The translations under genes were made by a program, and so were the position numbers. This document shows positions 39,529-49,400 of a stretch of 64,000 nucleotides of DNA, one piece after another; within the stretch, counting starts at the first letter, position 1; each line of letters begins with the position of its first letter. Source of the stretch: Oceanicola sp. 502str15 (GTDB lineage: Bacteria > Pseudomonadota > Alphaproteobacteria > Rhodobacterales > Rhodobacteraceae); contig NZ_WYDQ01000001.1 of assembly GCF_024105635.1 (NCBI RefSeq), positions 992,001-1,056,000 on the forward strand, given 5' to 3'. The notes beneath the pieces were generated by a model. It was not told the origin of the DNA and made no database searches. It saw only the letters and a program-made list of their open reading frames with translations.

Positions 39529-42500
39529 ATGACTTTCAACCTCGATTGGAGCACCACCGATATCGACGGTTCCAACACTCTGGCGAGTGGCGGAGAAACT
39601 GTCGGTGTCTCCGTCTGGACGCCGAGCAACAGCGACAACGACAGCTGGACGATCAAGGATGGCCAGCTCTACAGCAATGACGTCTGCCGCGACACGACCG
39701 CGAAGCTGACCTTCGACCAGCCGGTCGAGAACGTGAGCTTTACCGTCTATGACGTTGATTGCTTTGACGAAGTTTCGATCTACGCGAAGGATGCCGACGG
39801 CAACCTCATCCCCGTGAGCTTCGAGAACACCGGCAGCCACTACATCAACGGCAACTCGATCGTCGGCAAGGGCCAGACGGCGGACGGCCCCAACGCTGGG
39901 TCGGAGTACGACATCCAGATCACCGTCGCGGGCCCCGTGAGCGAGCTGGTCATCGTGCATGACGACACAGGCTCCAGCGCCTCGGGCGGCAATTCCGGCG
40001 CGGTGGCGATCGGCGATCTGAGCTTTGGCCTGGTCGGGCCGGAAGGCGACGGCATCGTGGACGGCACCGCCGGCGACGACCTGATCGACACCGCCTATGA
40101 CGACGACCCCGAAGGCGACAAGATCGACAACAACGATGCGATCCTGCCGGGCGAGGCCCCGAATGACGACATCGTGCTGGCCGGCGACGGCAACGACACG
40201 GTGTTTGCCGGTGAAGGCGACGACGAGGTTTACGGCAACGGCGGCTCCGACACCCTCCATGGCGGTGCCGGCAACGACGTGCTCATCGGCGATGCGGCCG
40301 GCCCCTACGGCAACGGCGCGGGCGGCACGGAGTCGACCCAGGAAGCCTTCAAGTGGTCCGAGCTGAAGGATTACAACGGCGGCCACCTGTCGAATGGCGA
40401 GAAGATCGTCAGCCAGAGCCAGGACACCGGCGAGAACGTGGTGAAGCTGTCGCTGCAGAAGTCCTACGACAACACCTTCTCCACCGATCAGCAGAAGGTG
40501 CACTCGATCGACACCGGCGAGCTGCCCGGCGCCAATGCTTATTCCTCGCTGGAAAGCGAGCTGGACTACAAGGGCGAGAGCCAGACCTACAAGCTGGAGT
40601 TCGAGAAGGCCGCCGAGAACGTGTCGTTCCGGGTGAACGACATCGACTTCGACAGCAAGGTCGTGATCACCGCCTTTGATGCCGATGGCAATGAGGTTCC
40701 GGTGAACATCACCGCCGGCAGCGGCGTGAGCCTCTACGACAAGGACGGCGTTGCGGGCAACGAGACCGCCGTGTCCAAGGGTGGCGGCGCGCCCGACACC
40801 TCTCCCGACTACTCGGGCCTGGTGAGCATTGCCGGCCCGGTCTCGAAGATCGTGATCACCCACACCCAGATCGGCTACCACGACAGCGGCGTGAACGTGA
40901 CCGACATCTACTTCGACACCATCACCGGCGACGGTGAGGGCGAGGGCATTCCGGGCGACGACACCATCTATGGTGGGCTCGGCGATGACTACATCGAAGG
41001 CAATGCCGGCAACGACTTCCTCGACGGTGGCGAAGGTGCCGACACGGTGTTCGGCGGCGACGATGCCGACACCATCATCGGCGGTGCAGGCGATGTGGTT
41101 GATGGCGGCGCCGGTGGCGACGACAACGACACGCTCGACCTGTCGCTCGGCAAGCCCTTCTACCTGAAGGACCTGGTGGTCGACTCCAACGGCAACGGCT
41201 GGGACGGCACGGTTGTCTACCTCGATGACGATGGCAAGCCGACCGGCGAGACCATGACCTTCACCGAGATCGAGAACATCAACGGCACCCCGGTGAACCA
41301 GCTTCCGGTTGCCAATGACGATGTGGCCGAAGTGGATGAGGACGGCTCCGTCACCATCCCTGTGCTCGCCAACGACAGCGACCCGGATGGCGACCCGCTG
41401 ACCGTGGAAGGCGCGACCGCCGAGAACGGCACCGTGACCGTGAACGGCGATGGCACCATCACCTACGAGCCGAACCCCGACTTCAACGGGACCGACACGA
41501 TCACCTATGAGGTGAGCGACGGCCAGGGTGGCACCGATACCGCCATTGTGACCGTCACCGTGAACCCGGTGAACGACGATCCCGATGCGATGGACGATGT
41601 GGCCAAGGGCGATATCCTGAACCCCGTCACCATCAATGTCCTCGGCAACGACACCGACATTGACGGCGACACGCTCTCCATCGACTCCATCACCCAGCCC
41701 GCCGCCGGCGGCACCGTGGTGGACAATGGCGACGGCACCGTGACCTTCACCCCCGACGGGACCGTGGATGGTGACGTGACCTTCGAATACACCGTCTCCG
41801 ACGGCCAGGGTGGCACCGATACCGCCACCGTGACCGTGACCCTGCGCGACGGGATCGTCGAGGGCACCGCCGGCAACGACTACATCGACCAGGACTACAC
41901 GGGCGACCCCGAGGGCGACGTGGTGGATGGTGGCGACAACATCTTTGGCGGTGGCCCGGATGACGACATCATCGACGCGGGTGCGGGCGATGACGTGGTG
42001 AAGGCCGGTCTCGGTGACGACACGGTTTACGGCGGTGACGGCAACGACTCCATCTACGGCCGCGGCGGCAACGACACCCTCGATGGTGGCGCTGGTGACG
42101 ACTACATCGAAGGTGGCCAGAACGACGACACCATCACCGGTGGCACCGGCAACGACACCATCTACGGCCAGGGTGGCAACGATGTCATCGATGGCGGCGA
42201 GGGTGACGACTGGATCCGCGGCGGTAAGGATGATGACGTCATCCATGGCGGTGCGGGCGACGACGAGATCTACGGCATGTCCGGCGACGATCTCATCACC
42301 GGCGGTGACGGCAACGACGTGATCGACGGCGGTGGCGGCGAAGACCACATCGACGGCGGTGCGGGTGACGACACGCTCCTTGGCGGCAACAACAAGGACA
42401 CCATCATCGGTGGGGACGGCTCCGACTATGTCGAAGGTGGCGGGTCTGACGACTACATCGACACCTCCGGCAACATCGACCCGGTCACCGGCCTGTCGGG

Positions 42501-43806
42501 CACCCCGGATCAGGGCTACCCGGGCATCTGGGCACCCGACGCCGACCCGAACGACGACAAGGACACCGTCTATGGCGGGGCCGGAAACGACACCATCATC
42601 ACCGGGGACGATGACGATTACATCGAAGGCGGTGCGGGCAACGACAAGATCAATGCCGGCTACGATGATGACACGGTCTACGGCAACGAGGGCAACGACT
42701 ACATCGTCGGCGGCGAGGGCAACGACTACCTCGACGGCGGGGATGGCGACGACACCATCTATGGTGGTCTGGACCCGGTCTTCCCCGATGTGCTCAACAT
42801 CCCCGATGACGCAGGCGACCTGCGCCCCGACAACGGCGATGACGAGATCCATGGCGGTGCAGGTAACGACACCATCTACGGCCAGGACGACGACGACCTG
42901 ATCTACGGCGACGAAGGTGACGATTACATCGACGGCGGCGTGGACGATGACACGATCTACGGTGGCACCGGCAACGACACGATCATCGGCGGCGAGGGCG
43001 AGGACAAGCTCTACGGCGACGATGACCGCGATACCTTCATCGGCGGCAACGCGGGCGACCACGTTGACGGCGGCTCGGGTGGCGACGATTACGACACGCT
43101 GAACCTCACCGGTTCGGATGTGGATTACATCGAGTACACCTCGCCCGACAAAGAGGACGGTATCGTTCACTTCAACGACGGCGGCACGATGACCTTCGAG
43201 GAAATCGAGAACGTCATCCCCTGCTTCACCCCCGGCACGCTGATTGCGACGCCGCGTGGCGAGGTGGCCGTCGAGGAACTGAAGGTCGGTGACAAGGTCA
43301 TCACCCGCGACAACGGCATCCAGGAGATCCGTTGGCTGGGCCGGACCGATGTGGACACGGTGGAGCTGATGAAGCGCCCCCAACTCCGCCCGGTGCGCAT
43401 TGCCAAGGGTGCACTCGACGGCAACCTGCCCGAGCGTGACATGCTGGTGAGCCCGCAGCACCGCGTGCTGGTGGCCTCCGACCGTGCGGCCCTCTACTTC
43501 GAGGAGCGCGAGGTTCTGGTGGCGGCCAAGCATCTGGTGAACGGTGAGGGGATTGCCGAGGCGGCCGATGTGGCCTCGGTGAGCTACATCCACTTCATGT
43601 TCGACCAGCACGAGGTGGTGCTGTCGGACGGGGCTTGGACCGAAAGCTTCCAGCCCGGCGACTACACGCTGGAGGGGCTCGACAAGGAGCAGCGCGAGGA
43701 ACTTCTGGCGCTCTTCCCCGAGCTTGCCGAGAAAGAGGGCCGCGAGGGCTACACCGCCGCTCGCAAGACCCTGAAGAAGCACGAAGCCCTGCTGCTCGCC
43801 GAGTAA
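39529..43806 (+). CDS. RTX-repeat, cadherin-like and Hint-domain protein 1
   Basis: A 1425-residue, very acidic protein without a signal peptide. In order: a beta-sandwich (about 1-170), RTX calcium repeats of the G-G-x-G-x-D type (175-260), a second similar sandwich (275-465), more RTX, two cadherin-like domains (590-780, with A-N-D-S-D-P-D-G-D), a long RTX block (785-1190) and a C-terminal Hint module (1232-1425) beginning C1232-F-T-P-G-T. Hint folds self-cleave or splice using that Cys. RTX proteins leave through type I secretion, but no secretion genes are nearby. A surface or secreted role is likely; the exact job is unknown. Confidence 0.88.
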   Translation: MTFNLDWSTTDIDGSNTLASGGETVGVSVWTPSNSDNDSWTIKDGQLYSNDVCRDTTAKLTFDQPVENVSFTVYDVDCFDEVSIYAKDADGNLIPVSFENTGSHYINGNSIVGKGQTADGPNAGSEYDIQITVAGPVSELVIVHDDTGSSASGGNSGAVAIGDLSFGLVGPEGDGIVDGTAGDDLIDTAYDDDPEGDKIDNNDAILPGEAPNDDIVLAGDGNDTVFAGEGDDEVYGNGGSDTLHGGAGNDVLIGDAAGPYGNGAGGTESTQEAFKWSELKDYNGGHLSNGEKIVSQSQDTGENVVKLSLQKSYDNTFSTDQQKVHSIDTGELPGANAYSSLESELDYKGESQTYKLEFEKAAENVSFRVNDIDFDSKVVITAFDADGNEVPVNITAGSGVSLYDKDGVAGNETAVSKGGGAPDTSPDYSGLVSIAGPVSKIVITHTQIGYHDSGVNVTDIYFDTITGDGEGEGIPGDDTIYGGLGDDYIEGNAGNDFLDGGEGADTVFGGDDADTIIGGAGDVVDGGAGGDDNDTLDLSLGKPFYLKDLVVDSNGNGWDGTVVYLDDDGKPTGETMTFTEIENINGTPVNQLPVANDDVAEVDEDGSVTIPVLANDSDPDGDPLTVEGATAENGTVTVNGDGTITYEPNPDFNGTDTITYEVSDGQGGTDTAIVTVTVNPVNDDPDAMDDVAKGDILNPVTINVLGNDTDIDGDTLSIDSITQPAAGGTVVDNGDGTVTFTPDGTVDGDVTFEYTVSDGQGGTDTATVTVTLRDGIVEGTAGNDYIDQDYTGDPEGDVVDGGDNIFGGGPDDDIIDAGAGDDVVKAGLGDDTVYGGDGNDSIYGRGGNDTLDGGAGDDYIEGGQNDDTITGGTGNDTIYGQGGNDVIDGGEGDDWIRGGKDDDVIHGGAGDDEIYGMSGDDLITGGDGNDVIDGGGGEDHIDGGAGDDTLLGGNNKDTIIGGDGSDYVEGGGSDDYIDTSGNIDPVTGLSGTPDQGYPGIWAPDADPNDDKDTVYGGAGNDTIITGDDDDYIEGGAGNDKINAGYDDDTVYGNEGNDYIVGGEGNDYLDGGDGDDTIYGGLDPVFPDVLNIPDDAGDLRPDNGDDEIHGGAGNDTIYGQDDDDLIYGDEGDDYIDGGVDDDTIYGGTGNDTIIGGEGEDKLYGDDDRDTFIGGNAGDHVDGGSGGDDYDTLNLTGSDVDYIEYTSPDKEDGIVHFNDGGTMTFEEIENVIPCFTPGTLIATPRGEVAVEELKVGDKVITRDNGIQEIRWLGRTDVDTVELMKRPQLRPVRIAKGALDGNLPERDMLVSPQHRVLVASDRAALYFEEREVLVAAKHLVNGEGIAEAADVASVSYIHFMFDQHEVVLSDGAWTESFQPGDYTLEGLDKEQREELLALFPELAEKEGREGYTAARKTLKKHEALLLAE

Positions 43807-44263
43807 CAGACTTCGCGCCCGGCGATCCCAGCGATCGGCGGGCGCATCGCCTTCGGGCAGGCCGCAAGGCCGTGGCCCGCAGGCATGTTCACGACATCCG
43901 CGCTCCGGTTGCCATGGGGCGGTTCCGCAAGGGCCATGGTTGGCAGCCGATCAAGAGCGATCCCCGAGGGGACCATATGCAGCTTGTCCGCGTGGTGCGA
44001 ACCGCGCGGACATCTGCGCTTTCGGGGGGGGCGTCGGGGGCAGGGGCGCTTGCTGCGGCGCGGCGGGAGACAGTGATGGGCCTCTCGCGGTGATTGTCTT
44101 CGGAGCGGAGACAACGCGAGGCGAAGTTCCGCTACGTTACGAAATCAAGGCATTTGTGAATCGCCTTTGTGGTGTAATTGAGGCGCCGCTGCTTACGATA
44201 TGACGCGTTGCTGCATCGCACGACCACCAGTTCCAGTACCACAGCCTTTGGGGAGGCTTTGCC
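43807..44263 (+). other. Gap between RTX-Hint genes 1 and 2 with a terminator-like hairpin
   Basis: A 13-bp stem with one mismatch (43815-43827 with 43833-43845) follows gene 1, without a T-run. The other 400 bases hold no believable gene; a GGGGAGG ribosome site precedes gene 2, so an independent promoter probably lies in the AT-richer part at 44125-44225. Confidence 0.5.
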
Positions 44264-46123
44264 ATGGCCACGATTAACGGCAACGACGGAAACGAAACCA
44301 TCCAGGGCACGCCCGAGGATGACACCATCAATGCGATGGGTGGAGATGACCGGGTTTCGGGCGAGGGTGGCGACGATACGATTTATGGTGGCGACGGCAA
44401 CGATACCATCTTCGGCGACGCCGGTGAGGGCACCGCGCCGGGGTTCGATGCCACGCCGCTGAGCCTGTCGATCTTCAATGTGCGCCCGGGCAGCGAGACC
44501 GCCGGGAGCGCCAACAGCGCCCGGCCGGGTGACTCGGTGATCTACGACAACGTGGCCAGCCTCGACGATGGCACCTCGATCTCCGCAAGGCTTGTGCTGG
44601 TCAGCGTGACGGACTCGCGCTTGCAGGTGGATCTGGCCAGCGGCAACGGCTCCGAGATCCTGCTGAACGCGGGCAGCAGCCGCTTTCGGGCGGGGGATGA
44701 GGCGACGTTCCGGCTGGAGTTCTTCAACCCCGTCACCGGGCAGCCGGTTGCGCTGAACTCCACCGCCACATTCAACGATCTCGATCAGAACAGCGCCACC
44801 GATTTTGAGGCCGTCACGCTGGATGCAGGCAGCTTCGGCGCCTATGGCACCGCCGCCGACACCTCGCTTCAGGTCAGCTCCGGCCCCGGTTTCGTGACCG
44901 CGCGGGGCACCGAGGGCAACGATCCCAGCGATCAGGATGCCTGGTTCTCGGCCGAGTTCGACAACCGCACCTCGATCGAGTTCACCCTGACCACGCGCAG
45001 CAGCCAGTCGGGCTTTTCGATGAACGGCGATCTGATCGACGATGTGATCGTCGAGCCGATCCCGGATGGCAATGACACCATCTTCGGCGGCGCGGGCAAC
45101 GACACGATCTACGGCCAGGGCGGCAATGACGTGATCGACGGCGGCAGCGGCAACGACGTGATCGAGGGCGGCGCCGGGGATGATGTGATCACCGCGGGCG
45201 ACGGGTTTGACCAGGTGAACGGCGGGGCCGGGAACGACGAGATTCACGGGGGCGGCGACAATGATGTGCTGAACGGCGGTGACGATGCCGACACCATTTT
45301 TGTCGACAGCCTCGGCTCGGCGGGGGTGAACAACACCACCGTCAACGGCGGCTCGGGCGGAAACGACTGGGACGTGCTCGACCTGGGCGGCTTGCGGAGC
45401 CAGGGATTCAAGATCACCAGCCTGGTGCAAAACCCTGAAAACAATGGCAATCCCGGGTTCAACGGGCAGGTCCAGATGTTCAACGAGAGCACCGGGCAGA
45501 CGGCCAACATCAACTTCACCGATATCGAGGAAATCATTCCCTGTTTCACCCCCGGCACCCAGATCGCCACCGCCGAGGGCGAGGTTGCGGTGGAGCGGCT
45601 GAAGGTGGGCGACCGGGTGATGACCCGCGACAACGGGCTTCAGGTGATCCGCTGGGTTGGCCGCAAGCGGCTGAACGCGGCGCAACTGGCCCGCCAGCCC
45701 GAGCTTCAGCCGGTGCTGGTGCGCAAGGGGGCGATGGGGCAGGGCGTGCCGGAGCGCGACATGATGGTGAGCCCGCAGCACCGGCTGCTGGTGACGGGCG
45801 ACACGCCCGCGCTGTGGTTCGAGGACCGCGAAGTGCTGGCGGCGGCGGTGCATCTGGTGAACGGCGAGAGCATCTGCCGGGCCTCGCTGGAGGATGTGAC
45901 CTACATCCACATCCTGTTCGATCAGCACGAGGTGGTGCTCTCGGACGGGGCATGGACCGAGAGCTTTCAGCCCGGAGACCGCACCCTTGCCGGGCTCGAC
46001 AAGGCCGCGCGCGCCGAGCTGCTGGGGCTGTTTCCCGAGCTGGCGGAGGCCGCGGGCCGCGGCGGCTATGTGGCTGCCCGCCGGGTGCTGAAACGCCATG
46101 AGGCGGCGCTGGTCGCAGGCTGA
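44264..46123 (+). CDS. RTX-repeat and Hint-domain protein 2
   Basis: A 619-residue acidic protein that starts directly with RTX-type repeats (residues 3-50). A DUF11-like sandwich rich in S-V/T-L strands follows (60-260), then a second RTX block (270-350), and a Hint module from C427-F-T-P-G-T to the end (193 residues). The Hint part matches protein 1 in E-V-A-V-E-x-L-K-V-G-D, S-P-Q-H-R and D-G-A-W-T-E-S-F-Q-P-G-D. It is the smallest of the three, and the one most suited to being a processed carrier or regulator. Confidence 0.88.
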   Translation: MATINGNDGNETIQGTPEDDTINAMGGDDRVSGEGGDDTIYGGDGNDTIFGDAGEGTAPGFDATPLSLSIFNVRPGSETAGSANSARPGDSVIYDNVASLDDGTSISARLVLVSVTDSRLQVDLASGNGSEILLNAGSSRFRAGDEATFRLEFFNPVTGQPVALNSTATFNDLDQNSATDFEAVTLDAGSFGAYGTAADTSLQVSSGPGFVTARGTEGNDPSDQDAWFSAEFDNRTSIEFTLTTRSSQSGFSMNGDLIDDVIVEPIPDGNDTIFGGAGNDTIYGQGGNDVIDGGSGNDVIEGGAGDDVITAGDGFDQVNGGAGNDEIHGGGDNDVLNGGDDADTIFVDSLGSAGVNNTTVNGGSGGNDWDVLDLGGLRSQGFKITSLVQNPENNGNPGFNGQVQMFNESTGQTANINFTDIEEIIPCFTPGTQIATAEGEVAVERLKVGDRVMTRDNGLQVIRWVGRKRLNAAQLARQPELQPVLVRKGAMGQGVPERDMMVSPQHRLLVTGDTPALWFEDREVLAAAVHLVNGESICRASLEDVTYIHILFDQHEVVLSDGAWTESFQPGDRTLAGLDKAARAELLGLFPELAEAAGRGGYVAARRVLKRHEAALVAG

Positions 46124-46410
46124 CCGACAGATAGGTAAAATTGGCGACAATCCCGGGGCCGAAGGGTGCCGGGAGGCGCGGAGGCCTGTCTAAACTAGTG
46201 GTTGAAAAGCCTATGTTTTTTGACCATTTGCCGCATTCTCGCCGCAGAATTACCCCCCCGACTTCAGAGTTTCTCAAAGTTTCGCCGCTTTACTCCGCCA
46301 TATCCCGAGATGGGAAAGGGCCAGCTTGGCCAATCAACATCGGGAAATTCCGGCTTTGGCAGGGTGCACAGATACCCGCCTGAAGCCTGTAGTGAGCAGG
46401 AAACGCGGCA

Positions 46411-49400
46411 ATGGCGATCGGGTACAGAGTTACTCTGGGTGACGGAACACTGAACAGCGGAGACGTGATCAGTGAAGTGTCCCGCGACGTCACGCCTGCG
46501 GCGGTGATCGGCACCGGCACCTGGCAATGGTCGGGCACCGACAGCGACGGCAACAGCTTCAGCAATGTCACCGGCACCGGCAGCTACGTGCAGGACGAGG
46601 ATGGCAGCGTGTGGTTCATCCCCGACACGCCGCCCGCCGCCACCATCGAAAGCGCCAGCGCCAGTTCCACGCCCGCCTATTCCGACACCGCCGGTGCGGT
46701 GGATGGCGGCGCCGGGAACGATGTGATCGACGGGCGGTTCGTGGACGCGCAGGGAGACGAAACCTCTGGCGGCGATGACACGGTTCTGGCCCGTGGTGGC
46801 GCCGATACGGTGCAGACCCAGGCCGGGAACGACACGATCTACGGCGGCGGTGGCAATGATACAATCTATGCCGGGTCGGGCGACGACATCATCGAGGGTG
46901 GTGACGGCAATGACGTGATTCATGCCGACAATGCGCCCACCGTGGCCGCCAACGAGCAGCTGAACTGGACGGATCAGGGCGGCAACGGCACCAATGTGCT
47001 GGGCGGCTTCACCCAGGATACGGGCACGATGAACGTGACCGTCTCGGTCACGAACGACGGCAACCTCACCGGCGCCTCGGTGTCGACGACCCAGCAGTAC
47101 GTGGGCGGCTCGGGGTTCAACCCCAACTCCGCGCTCTACCTGACCGGCTCGACTGCCAACGGCTCCAACGCCAACCCCGACGAGACCGGCACCGTGACCT
47201 TCGAGTTCAACGGACAGGCCGGCGGGGGCATGACCGATGAGGTCGAGGGCCTCCAGTTTCGGATCAACGACATCGACGATGGCGGGTTCAACAGCTGGGA
47301 CGACCGGGTCACGATCCGCGCCTATGACGCAGAGGGCAACCTCGTGCCGGTCAGCTTTCAGGTCGACGGCAACGACCGGATCATCAACGGCGACACCATC
47401 GACGCCAACTCGGGCAGCGACAACCCGAACGAGGCCGATGGTTCGGTGCTGGTCACGGTGGCGGGCCCGGTGCACCGGGTCGAAGTGATCTACCAGAACG
47501 CCGATGTGGCTGGGCAGGCGATCTGGATGACCGACATGACCTACACCACCATTCCCGACAACGGGGTGGGCGATGATGTGGTCATGGGCGGTGCCGGGGA
47601 CGACACGATCTATGCCTATGACGGCGATGACGACCTGTACGGCGGCACCGGCAACGACACGATCTATGGCGGTGGCGGCGACGACACCATTTCCGGCGGT
47701 GCCGGCAACGACGTGATCCACGCCGATGATGCGGGCTTCACCGAAGAGGCCCCGGTAGACGAGACCCTGCATTGGGTCAGCGAGGGCGGCAACAACACCT
47801 CGATCATCAATGGCTTCACCCAGAACACCGGCACGATGGATGTGACCGTGTCCTTCCTGGATGACGGCAACCTTGCCTCGGCGGCCACCTCGACCGACAC
47901 CCAATACGTGGGCGGGCAGGGCTACGATGCGGCGTCGGCGCTGGAGCTGCGCGGTGTGGCGGGTTCGGGCAGCGCGGGCTCGCCCTCGGGCACCTCGACC
48001 ATCGTGATGGACTTCGCCCCCACCGCGGGCACCGGCATGAGCGACGAGGTGCAGGACGTCAACTTCCGCATCAACGACGTTGACGTTGCCGGCTGGCAGG
48101 ATGTGGTGACGGTGCTGGCCTATGACGCCGACGGCAATGCCGTTCCGGTGACGCTCACGATCGACGGCAACGACACGGCCTCGGGCCCGAACACGGTGAT
48201 CGGCGGCGGCGGCACCAACGATGCACAGTCGGCGCAGGCGGGCTCGGTTCTGGTCGAGATCGCGGGGCCGGTGTCGCGCATCGAGATCATATACGAGAAC
48301 GGCGGCACCGATGCCCAGGCGCTCTGGGTCACCGATGTGGACTTCACCACCGTGCCCGCCGCGCCGGGCAATGACACCGTGGACGGTGGCACGGGTGACG
48401 ACGAGATCTACGGCTACGCGGGCGACGACACGCTGTCGGGCAACGCGGGCAATGACACCATCGACGGGGGCGACGGCGATGACGTGATTGCCGGGGGCAC
48501 CGGCGATGATGTGATGACCGGTGGCGACGGCGATGATGTGTTCATCATCGAGAACGATCTCGGCAATGACACCATCACCGGCGGCGAGACCGGCGAGACC
48601 TTCGGCGACGAGATCGACGCCACGGCGGTGACCGACGATCTGACGGTGGTGTTCTCGGCCCCCGAGGACGGCACCATTGCCGATGGCACCAGCGCCGCCA
48701 GCTTTGCCGAGATCGAGACCGTCCGCCTTGGCGCGGGCGACGATAGCGTGACCGGCTCCACCGGCGACGATTACATTGAGACCGGGGCAGGGGCCGATAC
48801 CGTGGCCATGGGCGCGGGCAATGACACCGTGGCGCTCGGGGCCGGTGATGGCGCGGTGGACACCGTGGCGATGTCGGACGGCGACGGCGAAGACACGGTC
48901 TTCGACTTCGAGGCACCCACGCCCAATGGCGACGGCACTTTTACCGGGCTCGACCAGATCGACGTGAGCGGCATGACCGATGCGGGCGGCGACCCGGTTT
49001 CGGTGCATGACGTTGTGGTCAGCGATGACGGGCTCGGCTCTGCCGTGCTGACCTTCCCCAATGGCGAGACGCTGACCCTCGTGGGCATCAGCGCGGCCGA
49101 GGCCGACGACCCCAACTGGCTGATTGCAGCCGGTATTCCGGGCGACGGAATCGTGAGCGGCACGGCGGGTGATGACATCATCGACGCGAGCTATGCCGAT
49201 GATCCCCATGGCGACGTGGTGGACGGCGGCGACGCGATCCTGCCCGGCGAAGCGCCGAACGATGACATCATCGAAGCGGGCGCGGGCAATGACACCATCT
49301 ATGCCGGGCTCGGTGACGACGAGGTCTATGGCGAGGCCGGCGACGACACCTTCATGCTGGAAGACGGCTTTGGGGCCGACCAGATCTTTGGCGGCGAGAC

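Noticed and set aside
41900..43080. Regularly spaced short DNA repeats resembling a CRISPR array
   Set aside because: They are in-frame codons for G-G-x-G-x-D-x calcium repeats with no constant spacer length and no cas genes nearby.
39004..43782. A 1592-codon open frame on the minus strand opposite RTX-Hint gene 1
   Set aside because: It mirrors the biased codon use of the acidic repeats (Asp/Gly codons read back as Val/Ile/Ala), has no ribosome site or recognisable motif, and runs through the Hint domain of the real gene.
43219..43806. An intein in RTX-Hint protein 1
   Set aside because: The Hint module runs to the natural C-terminus with no C-extein and no endonuclease domain, so it is a terminal Hint domain, not a splicing intein.
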